A stretch of 34,438 nt of DNA from Snodgrassella sp. (GTDB taxonomy: Bacteria > Pseudomonadota > Gammaproteobacteria > Burkholderiales > Neisseriaceae). Position 1 is the stretch's first letter; each line of letters starts with the position of its first letter. The DNA lies in assembly GCA_024103515.1 (NCBI GenBank), contig JAGGIK010000016.1, positions 1 to 34,438 of the forward strand, written 5' to 3'. Made by a program: the position numbers and the translations under genes. Below the pieces are notes generated by a model. That model made no database searches, was not told the origin of the DNA, and worked only from the letters and a program-made list of their open reading frames with translations. Positions 1 through 9,318 of this stretch are shown here, piece by piece.

Positions 1-249
1 CTAAAACTTTTTTATGATTTGCTCCTGCAGCTGAGATTTTAAACTGAGCTCAGCAAACATCTGCTTAAGCTTGCGGTTTTCAGCCTCCAGCTCCTTTAAA
101 CGTTTGATATCGGAGGTTTCCATACCACCATATTGATCACGCCATTGATAGAAAGTTGCACTCCCCATGCCATATCTACGGCACAGTTCTTTAACGGGAA
201 TACCAGCTTCAGCTTCTTTTAAAAAAGCTACGATTTGATGTTCAGTCAT
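1..249 (-). CDS. IS3-family transposase OrfA (helix-turn-helix plus leucine zipper), IS407-like group
   Basis: This 82-residue protein has the layout of the DNA-binding OrfA of the IS407/IS51 group. An N-terminal helix-turn-helix (about residues 5-40) holds the signature VKELCRRYGM and FYQWRDQYGGME, and a heptad-type coiled coil follows (about 45-75, KRLKELEAENRKLKQ). It binds the IS ends and regulates transposition; catalysis is in OrfB. The last sense codons contain A_AAA_AAG (13-7), the canonical -1 slippage signal for OrfAB fusion. The start is odd. The GGGG of the Shine-Dalgarno-like sequence (266-269) is well spaced for an ATG at 257-255, but that ATG reads M-K-K-stop. The in-frame ATG at 249-247 lies after a run of six A and is about 16 nt from the GGGG. 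Either one A was lost or ribosomes slip in the A-tract. Confidence 0.85.
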   Translation of the reverse strand: MTEHQIVAFLKEAEAGIPVKELCRRYGMGSATFYQWRDQYGGMETSDIKRLKELEAENRKLKQMFAELSLKSQLQEQIIKKF

Positions 250-329
250 TTTTTCATAATTAAATCCCCTTTACTTTTATCATAGAGAATTTTCTACTTT
301 TTCGCTGTACTATTTTGGGGATAGGTACA
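1..329 (-). mobile_element. Left end of an IS3-family insertion sequence, cut by the window edge
   Basis: The element contains an IS3-family orfA (1-249) on the minus strand. Its upstream end is placed at position 329, where the minus strand starts TGTACCTATCCCC, a 5'-TG terminus as expected for IS3-type inverted repeats. The orfB half and the other terminal repeat lie outside the window, so the repeat pairing and the target duplication cannot be checked. A slippery A6G heptamer at 13-7 just before the orfA stop fits the -1 frameshift that makes OrfAB transposase in this family. The boundary at 329 is inferred from one end only. Confidence 0.75.
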
Positions 330-695
330 TTCAGTGATGCTATCTTCTTTATCCGGTTGGTTAGTTGTTCTGATAAAATTGTTTGATGCTGCGCCGTTTG
401 TTTTTATATAATTTAAAGGCAAGTGATTATTGCAGTTAATAAAAAGTTTGTTATGCTGGAATGTTTATTATTTGTTTGAATTATTAGTCTAAAAAGTACG
501 GCTGCAAAAACGCTGATTTCGACAAGAAACAGTGAAGTGCCTATAACGATTTTAAAATTATATCGTCATTTCTGTATGGTTTGTTAGTCTTGTGGTTGAT
601 AGCTCATGCTGTTTCTGAATGTTATTGATGCAAATGAACTTAGCTATCAATTATGGAAGAGTATTATGATTATTTTATTGGTAGTAGGGCTGGAT
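330..695. other. Intergenic, no gene seen
   Basis: This AT-rich stretch lies between the IS terminus and the stop of the small lipoprotein gene. No open frame with family resemblance, RNA gene or convincing terminator was found. The IS target duplication, if any, would start at about 330. Confidence 0.5.
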
Positions 696-950
696 TTATC
701 GGCATTTGCGCGGACTTTCGCCCTTTAGCTCTTGGTTGGTGTGAAGGTCGTAAATACGTATAGTGGCTTTGGGAAAGGATGCACATAGTGAATTTTTAAC
801 AGTGTAGATACCCGTGCCATGTGCTAGCAATTTCATTTTAGGTAATAAATCTTTACCATTTTCATCCTGAGCAATGAGGCGATAATCTCCGTTGACTGTT
901 ATGCAGCCATTTAATAATAGTAGTCCTAAAAGAAAAGTGGTTGTTTTCAT
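696..950 (-). CDS. Small predicted lipoprotein of unknown function
   Basis: The 84-residue product begins with a short lipoprotein signal peptide (MKTTTFLLGLLLLNGC). The lipobox LLNGC puts the acylated cysteine at about residue 16, so the protein should be anchored in the inner or outer membrane facing the periplasm. The mature part of about 68 residues contains two further cysteines and reads like a small beta-rich domain (ITVNGDYRLIAQDENGKDL). I do not recognise a family. An AAGAGAAA ribosome site sits 7 nt upstream of the ATG. The gene stands alone between two AT-rich gaps close to an insertion sequence, so it may belong to the accessory part of the genome. The lipoprotein call is secure; the function is unknown. 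Confidence 0.7.
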   Translation of the reverse strand: MKTTTFLLGLLLLNGCITVNGDYRLIAQDENGKDLLPKMKLLAHGTGIYTVKNSLCASFPKATIRIYDLHTNQELKGESPRKCR

Positions 951-1893
951 TGTTAATTTCTCTTGTTGGTTTTCGTAAATAATAGTTATGTTGTAATTTT
1001 AAGTTTTAAAAAATTTATTTTAACAGATTTTGTTTGGAGGTATAGAATGAATTAATAAGTAAGGGTATTTTTTTATTTAATTGCAGTTGGGTGTGTTTTT
1101 ATTTTGAAATTTTTTGACTATTTTGATGGTTTTTATTTTGTGAATAAAAGCGTTGATTTTGTGGGACAACATTGGAGCTGCTGGTTTGTTGCTTTAGTTG
1201 TCTAAATAGCTAGTAATTGGTACAGCAGGTCATGTCTCTTGTTGGTAAGCTTAATAAATGGATGGTTGATAAATGAAATTTAACTGCTAAATGAATATGA
1301 TTGGTATTTAAATTTATTACAAGCGGGAAAGATCAGGTTGATCTATTCTTTTTTAATGACTTTTTTCTCTATTAAATTTTCGCTCAATGGTTTTCTAGAC
1401 AATTTATATTTATCTGAAACTGTATTTTTCGCGAGATGTTTATGTCAATCATCAACTGTGGTTGCGAATAATTCTAAATCTTTTGGGTAACTTCTGTTCT
1501 TTTGTTTATGGCAGCAATATTAAATTTTTTTCATTATTAATATGCTCAACACTAATTGTTATTAGTCTATTATTTTTACAAATTTTTAATACGGATGTTG
1601 AATTTTGAATAATATCTTTATGTTGTTATTCGATTGTATTTCTTATAAAGAATAATGGGATGCTATACATGGTAAAAGTTTATTTTGGTCACTATTTTAC
1701 TTCTATCATAGCCGGTAATCCATCTGATTATTTTGTCCATGCACGACATACTCAATCCAGCGTTTTTTGTTGGTTGAATTATCTTTGATGGACTGGCTAA
1801 TAATTGTGACTAGCAATGCTATTTAAATTTTATTAAAAAGGGAATTTGAAAATATCAATTTCCCTCTTTAATATTTTTGGATTAAGGCATGAG
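951..1893. other. Long AT-rich intergenic region with one possible tiny ORF
   Basis: About 940 bases without a recognisable gene. The only noteworthy frame is a 42-codon ORF on the plus strand at 1660-1788 (starts MLYMVKVYFGHYF, contains GNPSDYFVHARHTQ), with no good ribosome site. It may be chance or the relic of a larger gene. The smpB neighbour made me look for ssrA (tmRNA); none was seen here. Confidence 0.4.
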
Positions 1894-2340
1894 TTAACGA
1901 GCCTGTTTCATTAGTCGTTGTTTTTCGCGATTCCAGTCTTTTTCTTTACTGCTTTGGCGTTTATCATGCTGTTTTTTCCCTTTGGCCAACCCCATGTCGA
2001 TTTTGACATAACCATGGCTGTAATGCATATTGACGGGGACGAGGGTATAGCCACTGCGTTCTACTTTACCAATTAGTTTGTTGATTTCAGATTGATTTAG
2101 TAGAAGTTTGCGCTGACGCACGGGATCGGGTTTGACGTGATTAGAGGCTGTAGGCAATGCAGTAATGTGGCTGCCAACTAAGTAGAAGGCACCTTTTTTC
2201 CACTGGATATAGCTTTCCTTAATTTGTACCCGGCCTGCACGAATGGCTTTGACTTCCCAACCTTCCAGTACGATGCCGGCTTCTATCTGTTCTTCGATGA
2301 AGTAGTCGTGAAAGGCTTTTTTGTTGTTAATGATGCTCAT
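1894..2340 (-). CDS. smpB: SsrA-binding protein SmpB
   Basis: The 148-residue protein is SmpB, the partner of tmRNA in trans-translation. It binds the tRNA-like domain of SsrA RNA and carries it to ribosomes stalled on non-stop mRNA. Family hallmarks visible here are [30 protein letters not shown] at the start of the OB-fold (split here only to name it), the HSHGYVKI-type strand ([10 protein letters not shown]), and [12 protein letters not shown] leading into the basic tail. That tail ([17 protein letters not shown]) becomes helical in the mRNA channel. Length matches the family (about 145-160). It is transcribed on the minus strand, away from the upstream symporter terminator, and seems monocistronic. 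Confidence 0.97.
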   Translation of the reverse strand: MSIINNKKAFHDYFIEEQIEAGIVLEGWEVKAIRAGRVQIKESYIQWKKGAFYLVGSHITALPTASNHVKPDPVRQRKLLLNQSEINKLIGKVERSGYTLVPVNMHYSHGYVKIDMGLAKGKKQHDKRQSSKEKDWNREKQRLMKQAR

Positions 2341-2430
2341 ATGTTTAGGACGTATTTTAAATTTAGGAATCTATTTTATCAGAAAGTTCACTTTAGAGAT
2401 GTATTGATGATTTGAGCTAGGCAAAAAAAT

Positions 2431-2460
2431 AAAAAACCGATTGGGTTAATCGGTTTTTTA
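2431..2460 (-). terminator. Rho-independent terminator of the MHS symporter gene
   Basis: A perfect 12-bp inverted repeat, AAAAAACCGATT / AATCGGTTTTTT with a 5-nt loop, lies 6 nt past the symporter stop on the minus strand. A T-rich tail continues on that strand. The A and T flanks make it potentially bidirectional, but no plus-strand gene ends here. Confidence 0.8.
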
Positions 2461-2465
2461 TTGGT

Positions 2466-3800
2466 TTAATTGTCCAATTCTTGTTTATGTGTCTCGGGTA
2501 AGAGCAGTACGGCGAGCATGCTAATGGCGCAAGAAGTCATGAGAAACCAGCCTATATAGGTTGTGCCCATTGTTGCATAATCTCTGACCATGGACGCTGC
2601 CGCATATGGAGTGAGGGAACCACCGAGTATGCCACCGAAACTAAAGGAGATTGCCGCACCGGTATAGCGAACGTTGGTAGGGAATATTTCTGGCAGGAAA
2701 GCAGCTAGTGGTGTCCACAATATTCCCATGATAAATAAGGAAAAGGATAAAAATACAGCGGCGATAGTCATGCTGGTTGAGTTGATCAGTTCGCCGAAAA
2801 AATAGCCTATGACGATGGTGATTGCTCCACCAATCAAAAATATGGGTTTGCGTCCGATCAGGTCTGACAATCTGGCCGATATGGGAGACGCTACTGCCAT
2901 AAAGACGATAGCCCCCATGAGCATGGTTAAATAATCGATTTTATGAAACAATGGTGCACTTTGCCACGGATGTTGGGTAGTGGCATATTGTAATGAAAAG
3001 ACGGTGGTTAGAAAGAACAGGGTAAAGCAAGACATGGCAGCCAATGAACCTAGAATAAGCTGTTTGTAGTGTTTACGTACGGTGCTGGCTAATGGTAAGT
3101 TGGCCTGTGTCTTTTTAGCAACCATATTGCGAAAAGCATGGCTTTCGATAATGGACATACGCACATACATTCCCACTCCCACCAACACGATGCTCAGAAT
3201 AAAGGGAAGGCGCCAGCCCCAAGCCATCATTTGTTCTGTCGTCAGGGCTTTGGACAAAATAATGAAGATCAGGCTGGCGGCAATAAAGCCGATAGGCGGG
3301 CCAATCTGGGGAAACATGGCAAAAAAAGCTCGCTTGCCTTTTGGGGCGTTTTCTGTTGCCAATAATGCTGCGCCGCCCCATTCGCCACCAAGACCCAGTC
3401 CCTGACAAAAACGTAAGACACATAAGAGAACGGGAGCAAGGATGCCTGCCTGTTCATAGGTGGGCAACAGTCCAATTAATGTGGTGCTGATGCCCATGAT
3501 AAGCAGGGAGGCAATTAGGGTGGTTTTACGGCCAATTTTATCTCCAAAATGCCCAAATAGCGCTGCTCCTATTGGGCGAGCGACAAAGGCTATGCCGAAA
3601 GTTAAAAATGAAGCCATTACCGCCAACGCCTCGTCACCTTTAGGAAAAAACAGGGTTCCAAGTACCAGCGCAGCAGCCAGGCCATATATGTAAAAATCAT
3701 AAAATTCTACGGCAGTGCCAATCAGGCTAGCAATGGCTACTTTTGTCGGCGAGTTATGCACAGGTGCAGGGTTTGTATCTGTGTATGATGTATTTGTCAT
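2466..3800 (-). CDS. MFS transporter, metabolite:H+ symporter (MHS/ProP-ShiA) family
   Basis: This inner-membrane carrier of about 444 residues has twelve predicted transmembrane segments and MHS-family hallmarks. TAVEFYDFYIYG is in helix 1, GHFGDKIGRK (MFS motif A) is in the first cytoplasmic loop, and RFCQGLGLGGEWGGAALL is in helix 4. Related proteins import osmolytes, shikimate, alpha-ketoglutarate or other carboxylates with protons; the substrate here cannot be read from sequence. The frame can be extended to a GTG at 3848, but the ATG at 3800 begins the typical short polar N-terminus (MTNTSYTD) and is preferred, although its ribosome site is weak. It lies just downstream of ilvC on the same strand with about a 95-nt gap and could be cotranscribed. 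Its own terminator follows. Confidence 0.9.
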   Translation of the reverse strand: MTNTSYTDTNPAPVHNSPTKVAIASLIGTAVEFYDFYIYGLAAALVLGTLFFPKGDEALAVMASFLTFGIAFVARPIGAALFGHFGDKIGRKTTLIASLLIMGISTTLIGLLPTYEQAGILAPVLLCVLRFCQGLGLGGEWGGAALLATENAPKGKRAFFAMFPQIGPPIGFIAASLIFIILSKALTTEQMMAWGWRLPFILSIVLVGVGMYVRMSIIESHAFRNMVAKKTQANLPLASTVRKHYKQLILGSLAAMSCFTLFFLTTVFSLQYATTQHPWQSAPLFHKIDYLTMLMGAIVFMAVASPISARLSDLIGRKPIFLIGGAITIVIGYFFGELINSTSMTIAAVFLSFSLFIMGILWTPLAAFLPEIFPTNVRYTGAAISFSFGGILGGSLTPYAAASMVRDYATMGTTYIGWFLMTSCAISMLAVLLLPETHKQELDN

Positions 3801-3895
3801 AATGTTTTTGAATTTAAAGTTTAAAAAAGCTTGTATATGGAGACACACAAGCTTTTAACTAGGGATAATGCTATTTTTAGAAAGGCAAGTACGCT

Positions 3896-4915
<1,020 letters not shown>

Positions 4916-4992
4916 TTATCCTTAATTAGTTTGTTCGGTGTTTAGAAATGGATGAATGTAGTCTGGCTTCGCTTACGTTATGAAGTTCCTAC

Positions 4993-5484
4993 TCATATAC
5001 GCAGTACGCGTTCGCCACGACCTATGCCGGCTGCTCCGGTGCGCACTGTTTCCAGTATGAGTGTTTTACCAGTGTTCTCTAAAAAGGCATCAAGTTTGGC
5101 GCTGGTGCCGGTTATTTCAACAGTATAGGTTTTATCGGTAACGTCGATTATTTGACCGCGGAAGATATCGGTCAGACGTAGGATTTCGTCACGATCTTTA
5201 CCAGTTGCACGCAGTTTAACCATCATCAGCTCGCGTTCCACAAATTGGCTGTCATTTAGGTCGATTACTTTAATGACTTCTATCAATTTGTTCAGCTGTT
5301 TGGTTATCTGTTCGATGACTCTGGCATCGCCACTGGTGACAATGGTCATGCGTGATAGGGTGTTATCTTCAGTTGGTGATACTGACAGTGAATCGATGTT
5401 GTAGGCACGTGCGGAAAAAAGTCCAACTATTCTGCTCATGGCACCTGCCTGATTTTCCATTAAGATGGATAGGATATGTCTCAT
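4993..5484 (-). CDS. ilvH: Acetolactate synthase small (regulatory) subunit
   Basis: This 163-residue regulatory subunit of acetohydroxyacid synthase has the same length as E. coli IlvH; many genomes call it ilvN. The N-terminal ACT domain (about 1-75, HILSILMENQAGAMSRIVGLF, then SRMTIVTSGD) is the usual valine-binding site that gives feedback inhibition. The C-terminal domain (about 80-163, ELMMVKL to GRGERVLRI) is the ACHS small-subunit domain. The start ATG overlaps the stop of ilvI by 4 nt (ATGA), so translation is coupled to that of the catalytic subunit, as expected for a complex. Confidence 0.97.
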   Translation of the reverse strand: MRHILSILMENQAGAMSRIVGLFSARAYNIDSLSVSPTEDNTLSRMTIVTSGDARVIEQITKQLNKLIEVIKVIDLNDSQFVERELMMVKLRATGKDRDEILRLTDIFRGQIIDVTDKTYTVEITGTSAKLDAFLENTGKTLILETVRTGAAGIGRGERVLRI

Positions 5485-7253
5485 GATACGCTCCCTGTTG
5501 TGTCTGCAAGGTCATGGGCATGACTGAGTTTGCTGGACTGCATGTGTGATGGTAATACCATCTCATCTAGTCCCTGACCATTACCTACCATAGGTAAGAC
5601 ATTTTGGGTACGGTCGGTGATGAAATCTATGAATACCAGACGGTCTTTGAGAGCAATGGCTTCTTTAAGGGCATGTTCTACATCAGCTGTTTTTTCTACT
5701 CTGATACCGACATGACCATAAGCTTCGGCCAATTTGACGAAGTCGGGCAGGGATTCAAAATAGGTTTCGGAGTAACGGTTGTCGTAATATAGTTCCTGCC
5801 ACTGTCGCACCATGCCAAGAAAGCCGTTATTAAGGTTGATAATTTTAATTGGTAACCGATACTGATAGCAGGTGGAAAGTTCTTGAATGTTCATTTGGAT
5901 AGAACCTTCTCCGGTGATGCAGAATACATCTTCGTTCGGCTTAGCCAGTTTGGCTCCCATGGCATAAGGTAAGCCTACACCCATGGTACCCAATCCTCCT
6001 GAGTTTAGCCATTGTCTCGGACGTATAAAGGGATAGTGCTGAGCAGTAAACATTTGATGTTGCCCAACATCGGAGGTAATGATGGCGTTGTTGTCAGTAA
6101 GTTTGGCTAAAGTTTGAATAACAAATTGTGGTTTGATGGTTTGATCGCTATTATCAAACCACAGGCTATTGGAACTACGCCAGTTTTCGATGGTTTTCCA
6201 CCATTTATCCAGTGCATTGTTGCTAAAGGCAAGATTTTGTTTCTGCCATAACGCCAGCATGTCAACTAATATGGTTTTGACATCACCTACAATGGGCACA
6301 TCAATTTTTACGCGCTTGGCAATACTGGATGGATCAATATCTATATGAATGATTTTTTTGCCATCAATGGTAAATTTATCTGGAACGGAAATAACTCTAT
6401 CATCCAGACGAGCGCCAGCTATGACCACTACATCTGCATTTTGCAAGGCAAGATTAGCTTCATAGCTACCATGCATACCGACCATACCAAGAAATTGTTT
6501 GCTTGTGGATGGGTAGGCGCCTAAACCCATCAATGTGCTGGTGCACGGGATGCCGGTATGTTGAATGAAATCGGTGAGAATTTCACTGGCATTGGAAAGG
6601 ATCGTACCGCCACCAAATAGTACGATGGGTCTTTTGGCTGCTGCCAAAACCTGTACAGCCTTTTTAATTTGGCCAGTATGACCATGAGTGATGGGCTGAT
6701 ATGAGCGAATAATGATGTCTTCCTGCGGATAGCTGAATTTGGCCATTGCTTGGGTGACATCTTTTGGAATATCGATAACAACTACACCGGGTCGACCTGT
6801 ACGAGCGAGCTGAAATGCTTTTTTAATTGTTTTGGCCAAATCGTTGATGTGAGTAACGAGAAAATTGTGTTTGACGCATGGACGGCTGATGCCAATGGTA
6901 TCTACCTCTTGAAAGGCATCGGTGCCGATGGCTGGTGATCCAACCTGTCCAGAGATGACAATCAAGGGTACGGAATCGGAGTTGGCCGTGGCTATGCCGG
7001 TAATGGCATTGGTGGCACCAGGACCTGAAGTTACTAGGGCTACACCGATTTTTTCGCCATTATTGGCACGTGAATAGGCATCGGCAGCGTGTATGGCAGC
7101 CTGTTCGTGCCTAACTAATATATGTTGGAATTTTTTAAGTTGGAAAATGGCGTCGTAAATCTCGATTACGGCACCTCCCGGGTAACCGAAAACGTATTCG
7201 ACTTTTTCAGCCTTGAGACTTTGGACAAGGATTTGAGCTCCTGATAATTGCAT
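5481..7253 (-). CDS. ilvI: Acetolactate synthase large (catalytic) subunit, ThDP-dependent
   Basis: This 590-residue catalytic subunit of acetohydroxyacid synthase catalyses the first common step to valine, leucine and isoleucine. The domains run in order: N-terminal ThDP-enzyme domain with the activating glutamate E50 in LVRHEQAAIHAADAY; the middle FAD-binding domain (about 190-325, GARLDDRVI); and the C-terminal ThDP/Mg domain with GEGSIQMNIQEL and the metal-binding N-N-G-F (LNNGFLGMVRQWQ). An AAGAGG ribosome site precedes the ATG by 5-6 nt. It is first in the ilvI-ilvH-ilvC unit. I looked for an attenuator leader peptide rich in branched-chain codons upstream and did not find a convincing one. 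Confidence 0.97.
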   Translation of the reverse strand: MQLSGAQILVQSLKAEKVEYVFGYPGGAVIEIYDAIFQLKKFQHILVRHEQAAIHAADAYSRANNGEKIGVALVTSGPGATNAITGIATANSDSVPLIVISGQVGSPAIGTDAFQEVDTIGISRPCVKHNFLVTHINDLAKTIKKAFQLARTGRPGVVVIDIPKDVTQAMAKFSYPQEDIIIRSYQPITHGHTGQIKKAVQVLAAAKRPIVLFGGGTILSNASEILTDFIQHTGIPCTSTLMGLGAYPSTSKQFLGMVGMHGSYEANLALQNADVVVIAGARLDDRVISVPDKFTIDGKKIIHIDIDPSSIAKRVKIDVPIVGDVKTILVDMLALWQKQNLAFSNNALDKWWKTIENWRSSNSLWFDNSDQTIKPQFVIQTLAKLTDNNAIITSDVGQHQMFTAQHYPFIRPRQWLNSGGLGTMGVGLPYAMGAKLAKPNEDVFCITGEGSIQMNIQELSTCYQYRLPIKIINLNNGFLGMVRQWQELYYDNRYSETYFESLPDFVKLAEAYGHVGIRVEKTADVEHALKEAIALKDRLVFIDFITDRTQNVLPMVGNGQGLDEMVLPSHMQSSKLSHAHDLADTTGSVS

Positions 7254-7642
7254 ATGAACCTCTTATATTCATGTAGTCCAACTGACACTGAACCAACGCA
7301 TCTGTGTCTGGTAAGACTAATATATGTAAACAGCGGTTTAGGGTACGCGAATAAATATATTGTGATGGACGATTGGTACTGCGTCCGATAGTCGGATTAG
7401 CAGGTTGGGTTAGCAAAATAAGTGAGTACAATAAATCAGGTAGGAATGTTAATCAAGCGTTAACGTATGAATATTTTGTTTTTTTGGATGCAATAGATGC
7501 AATTAATAGCTAAAAAGCAACAAATTTTGAAATTATATATTTATTTTGGATAATTATTTAATTATAAAATGGTTTATTTTGTCTAATTTAAAGGAAATTA
7601 TAGGTATTTGACAAATTTCTTATTTTAGACAATTTGTCTGGA
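7254..7642. other. Leader/promoter region of the ilv unit
   Basis: AT-rich gap upstream of ilvI. It holds two short stem-loops (GGACG...CGTCC and CCGA...TCGG, about 7367-7396) that could fold in the ilvI leader. It also holds a 13-nt inverted repeat AGACAA-T-TTGTCT at 7627-7639, with a related TTTGTCTAA word near 7577. These are candidate regulator sites only. No gene was seen. Confidence 0.35.
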
Positions 7643-8512
7643 TCATTGAATGATTATATGCGCTCCTGCGGCCTGAGCCAGCGAAAGTAATGTGGTTTTA
7701 TCCATATATGCATGAACAAGATGAGATATGTTGGCGACGATGGGTAAATGACTGATGCTTTTGGCTTTAACGATGGCTTCGATATCAAGCCGGTAGGGCG
7801 CACTTCTATCTAGGCTTAATGTTCCAGCTTCACCAAGCATAAGGTGATGGTTACCGCTGAGGGCTATGTGTTCAGCAGCTAGTAACCAGTCATCTACCTG
7901 ATGATGCTTGTCTTTGCAAAGTACCACGGGAATGTTTAAGCGACCAACTTCGTTAAGCAAGGCACGATTGGTCATGAGTTCTCCGCCAAGATAAATTATG
8001 TCTGCTTCGACTTGTAAGGCAGGTTCAAGTTGTCGTACATCGCGGATCCGCAGCCACACGGGTTTACCTGCCTGATGGGCGAGTGTGACTTGTTGTTGCA
8101 TGGTGTGCATCTGCTGCTGGTTGTTATGCTGAAGAACGGAATAGGGAGATGCACATTGGTAAAAGGGGTCGATAAATATGCTATCACTAGACGGTAGATT
8201 GTAATCGGTTAGGGTGGAAACTATCTGACTCTGTTTTTCGCCGAATTTAAGGCCACGTACTGTGATGACAGTGTTTTCTACTTGTATTTCTCGGCTGATT
8301 ATGCGCCAGTCTTGTACAACACGCATGGCTTTTTCTACGCCTCTAAGTGCTTCGAGTTCTCTAGGTTGAAATACTCGTTCATCGCCGACGGCACCGATAA
8401 TAGTACGTTCTTTACCCCGGGATATATGTTCTGTTAAACCGCGTTGGCGAATAAGCTGGATGACTTGATTGATCTGAGTTTCGGTAGCCTGACGCTGCAT
8501 TACGATTATCAT
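7643..8512 (-). CDS. Degenerate DAHP synthase (type I-beta) paralogue, probably non-catalytic
   Basis: The 289-residue product follows the AroF/type I-beta 3-deoxy-7-phosphoheptulonate synthase fold. The N-terminal ferredoxin-like regulatory domain (1-65, MIIVMQRQATE, GVEKAMRV) is followed by a TIM-barrel part that aligns through SREIQVENTVITV, ASPYS, ADIIYLGGELMTNRALLNEVGRL and WLLAAEHIALSGN. Compared with family knowledge, nearly every catalytic motif is lost. AGPC is deleted, RGGAFKPRTSPY reads FYQCASPY, KRG reads CKD, CERG reads GEAG, DPSH reads NISH, and the C-terminal tail with the last metal ligand is missing. Real enzymes are about 335-360 residues. I chose the ATG at 8512 (AAGGA 8 nt upstream); the frame extends to 8650, but that extension looks non-coding. 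The gene is intact, so it could be a regulatory or other pseudoenzyme rather than a pseudogene. Confidence 0.75.
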   Translation of the reverse strand: MIIVMQRQATETQINQVIQLIRQRGLTEHISRGKERTIIGAVGDERVFQPRELEALRGVEKAMRVVQDWRIISREIQVENTVITVRGLKFGEKQSQIVSTLTDYNLPSSDSIFIDPFYQCASPYSVLQHNNQQQMHTMQQQVTLAHQAGKPVWLRIRDVRQLEPALQVEADIIYLGGELMTNRALLNEVGRLNIPVVLCKDKHHQVDDWLLAAEHIALSGNHHLMLGEAGTLSLDRSAPYRLDIEAIVKAKSISHLPIVANISHLVHAYMDKTTLLSLAQAAGAHIIIQ

Positions 8513-9318
8513 GCGCTTTATCCTTGTCGATAATGTGCTGATTGTCGGTAAAAATGAGGTGAATGACAAGAGCTGAGCGCAAAGTTTAATTGGTTTGTCT
8601 TGATATATTTTGACTGTTATGGCTGTAGGGTTGTGTTGGTTATTTGTCAATTGGTTTCGCTATGCTGATGACTGTAATGTTTAGAACGCAGTCGGCGATT
8701 AGTGGTGTTATTGGTTGGTATAAATTTTTCGGATGACTGTGGCAATTTTAGGCAATTCAACATTATTTATGCTTATTACATATTCTAGATTTGCCGCTTA
8801 ATACGCTGCTATTTTCAGCTTATTGAATCAATTGGGGGAAGATTTGAACCGTTTTTTATAGATGATGTAGATTTTTGGTGGCGCTGTTTGGATTGAATAG
8901 ATCAGACTAAATAAAATATTGATTTGTATCAGTGGATTGGTTGTTGTTACATTTGTAGATGTCTCTTTTAAAATTAAGAAGATTCTTAGCTATTTTTGGG
9001 CAGATTTAATTTAAAGAAATTTTTTTGGGTTTGGTATTTGTTTTAAATGAACAAATACTTTTGAACTAGTCATGCTGGGTTTATTGGCCGGCAGCGGCTT
9101 GATATGTTTTTGCTTAAGATTGATTTTAATTAGTCTGGTAATGATGTTAATTAATATTATTTAAGAGTATTAACTGAAAGCTGTTTGTTTACAACAGTTA
9201 CGGTAAATTCATGTTATTTATTTATTTTCTAAATTCTTATTATGTTAAATTTTTCTAAGCTTATAAATTTTCATTAATAGTTATTAATCTGGCAGTGGTT
9301 ACAATCGGGAAAAGTCTT
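8513..9318. other. Intergenic between divergent genes, no gene seen
   Basis: This AT-rich gap of about 800 nt must hold the promoters of the DAHP-synthase-like gene (minus) and the efflux operon (plus). A 30-codon hydrophobic ORF at 9072-9164 (MLGLLAGSGLICF) has no ribosome site and is probably chance. No regulator gene and no convincing -35/-10 pair were seen. Confidence 0.4.

Noticed and set aside
951-1893. tmRNA (ssrA) next to smpB
   Set aside because: No tRNA-Ala-like ends or tag-peptide frame could be found in the gap.
7367-7396. T-box or other riboswitch before ilvI
   Set aside because: Only two short stems; no T-box signature, which would also be unexpected in a proteobacterium.
7207-7431. 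TTG-started frame upstream of ilvI (MYSLILLTQ) as an attenuator leader peptide
   Set aside because: It overlaps the ilvI start, lacks runs of Leu/Val/Ile codons, has a poor start and no terminator/antiterminator pair follows.
8513-8650. 46-residue N-terminal extension of the DAHP-synthase-like protein
   Set aside because: The conserved family start (MIIVMQ) is at the ATG 8512 with a good AAGGA site; the extension has no counterpart in the family.
9072-9164. 30-codon hydrophobic ORF (MLGLLAGSGLICF)
   Set aside because: No ribosome site and too short to support as a small membrane protein.
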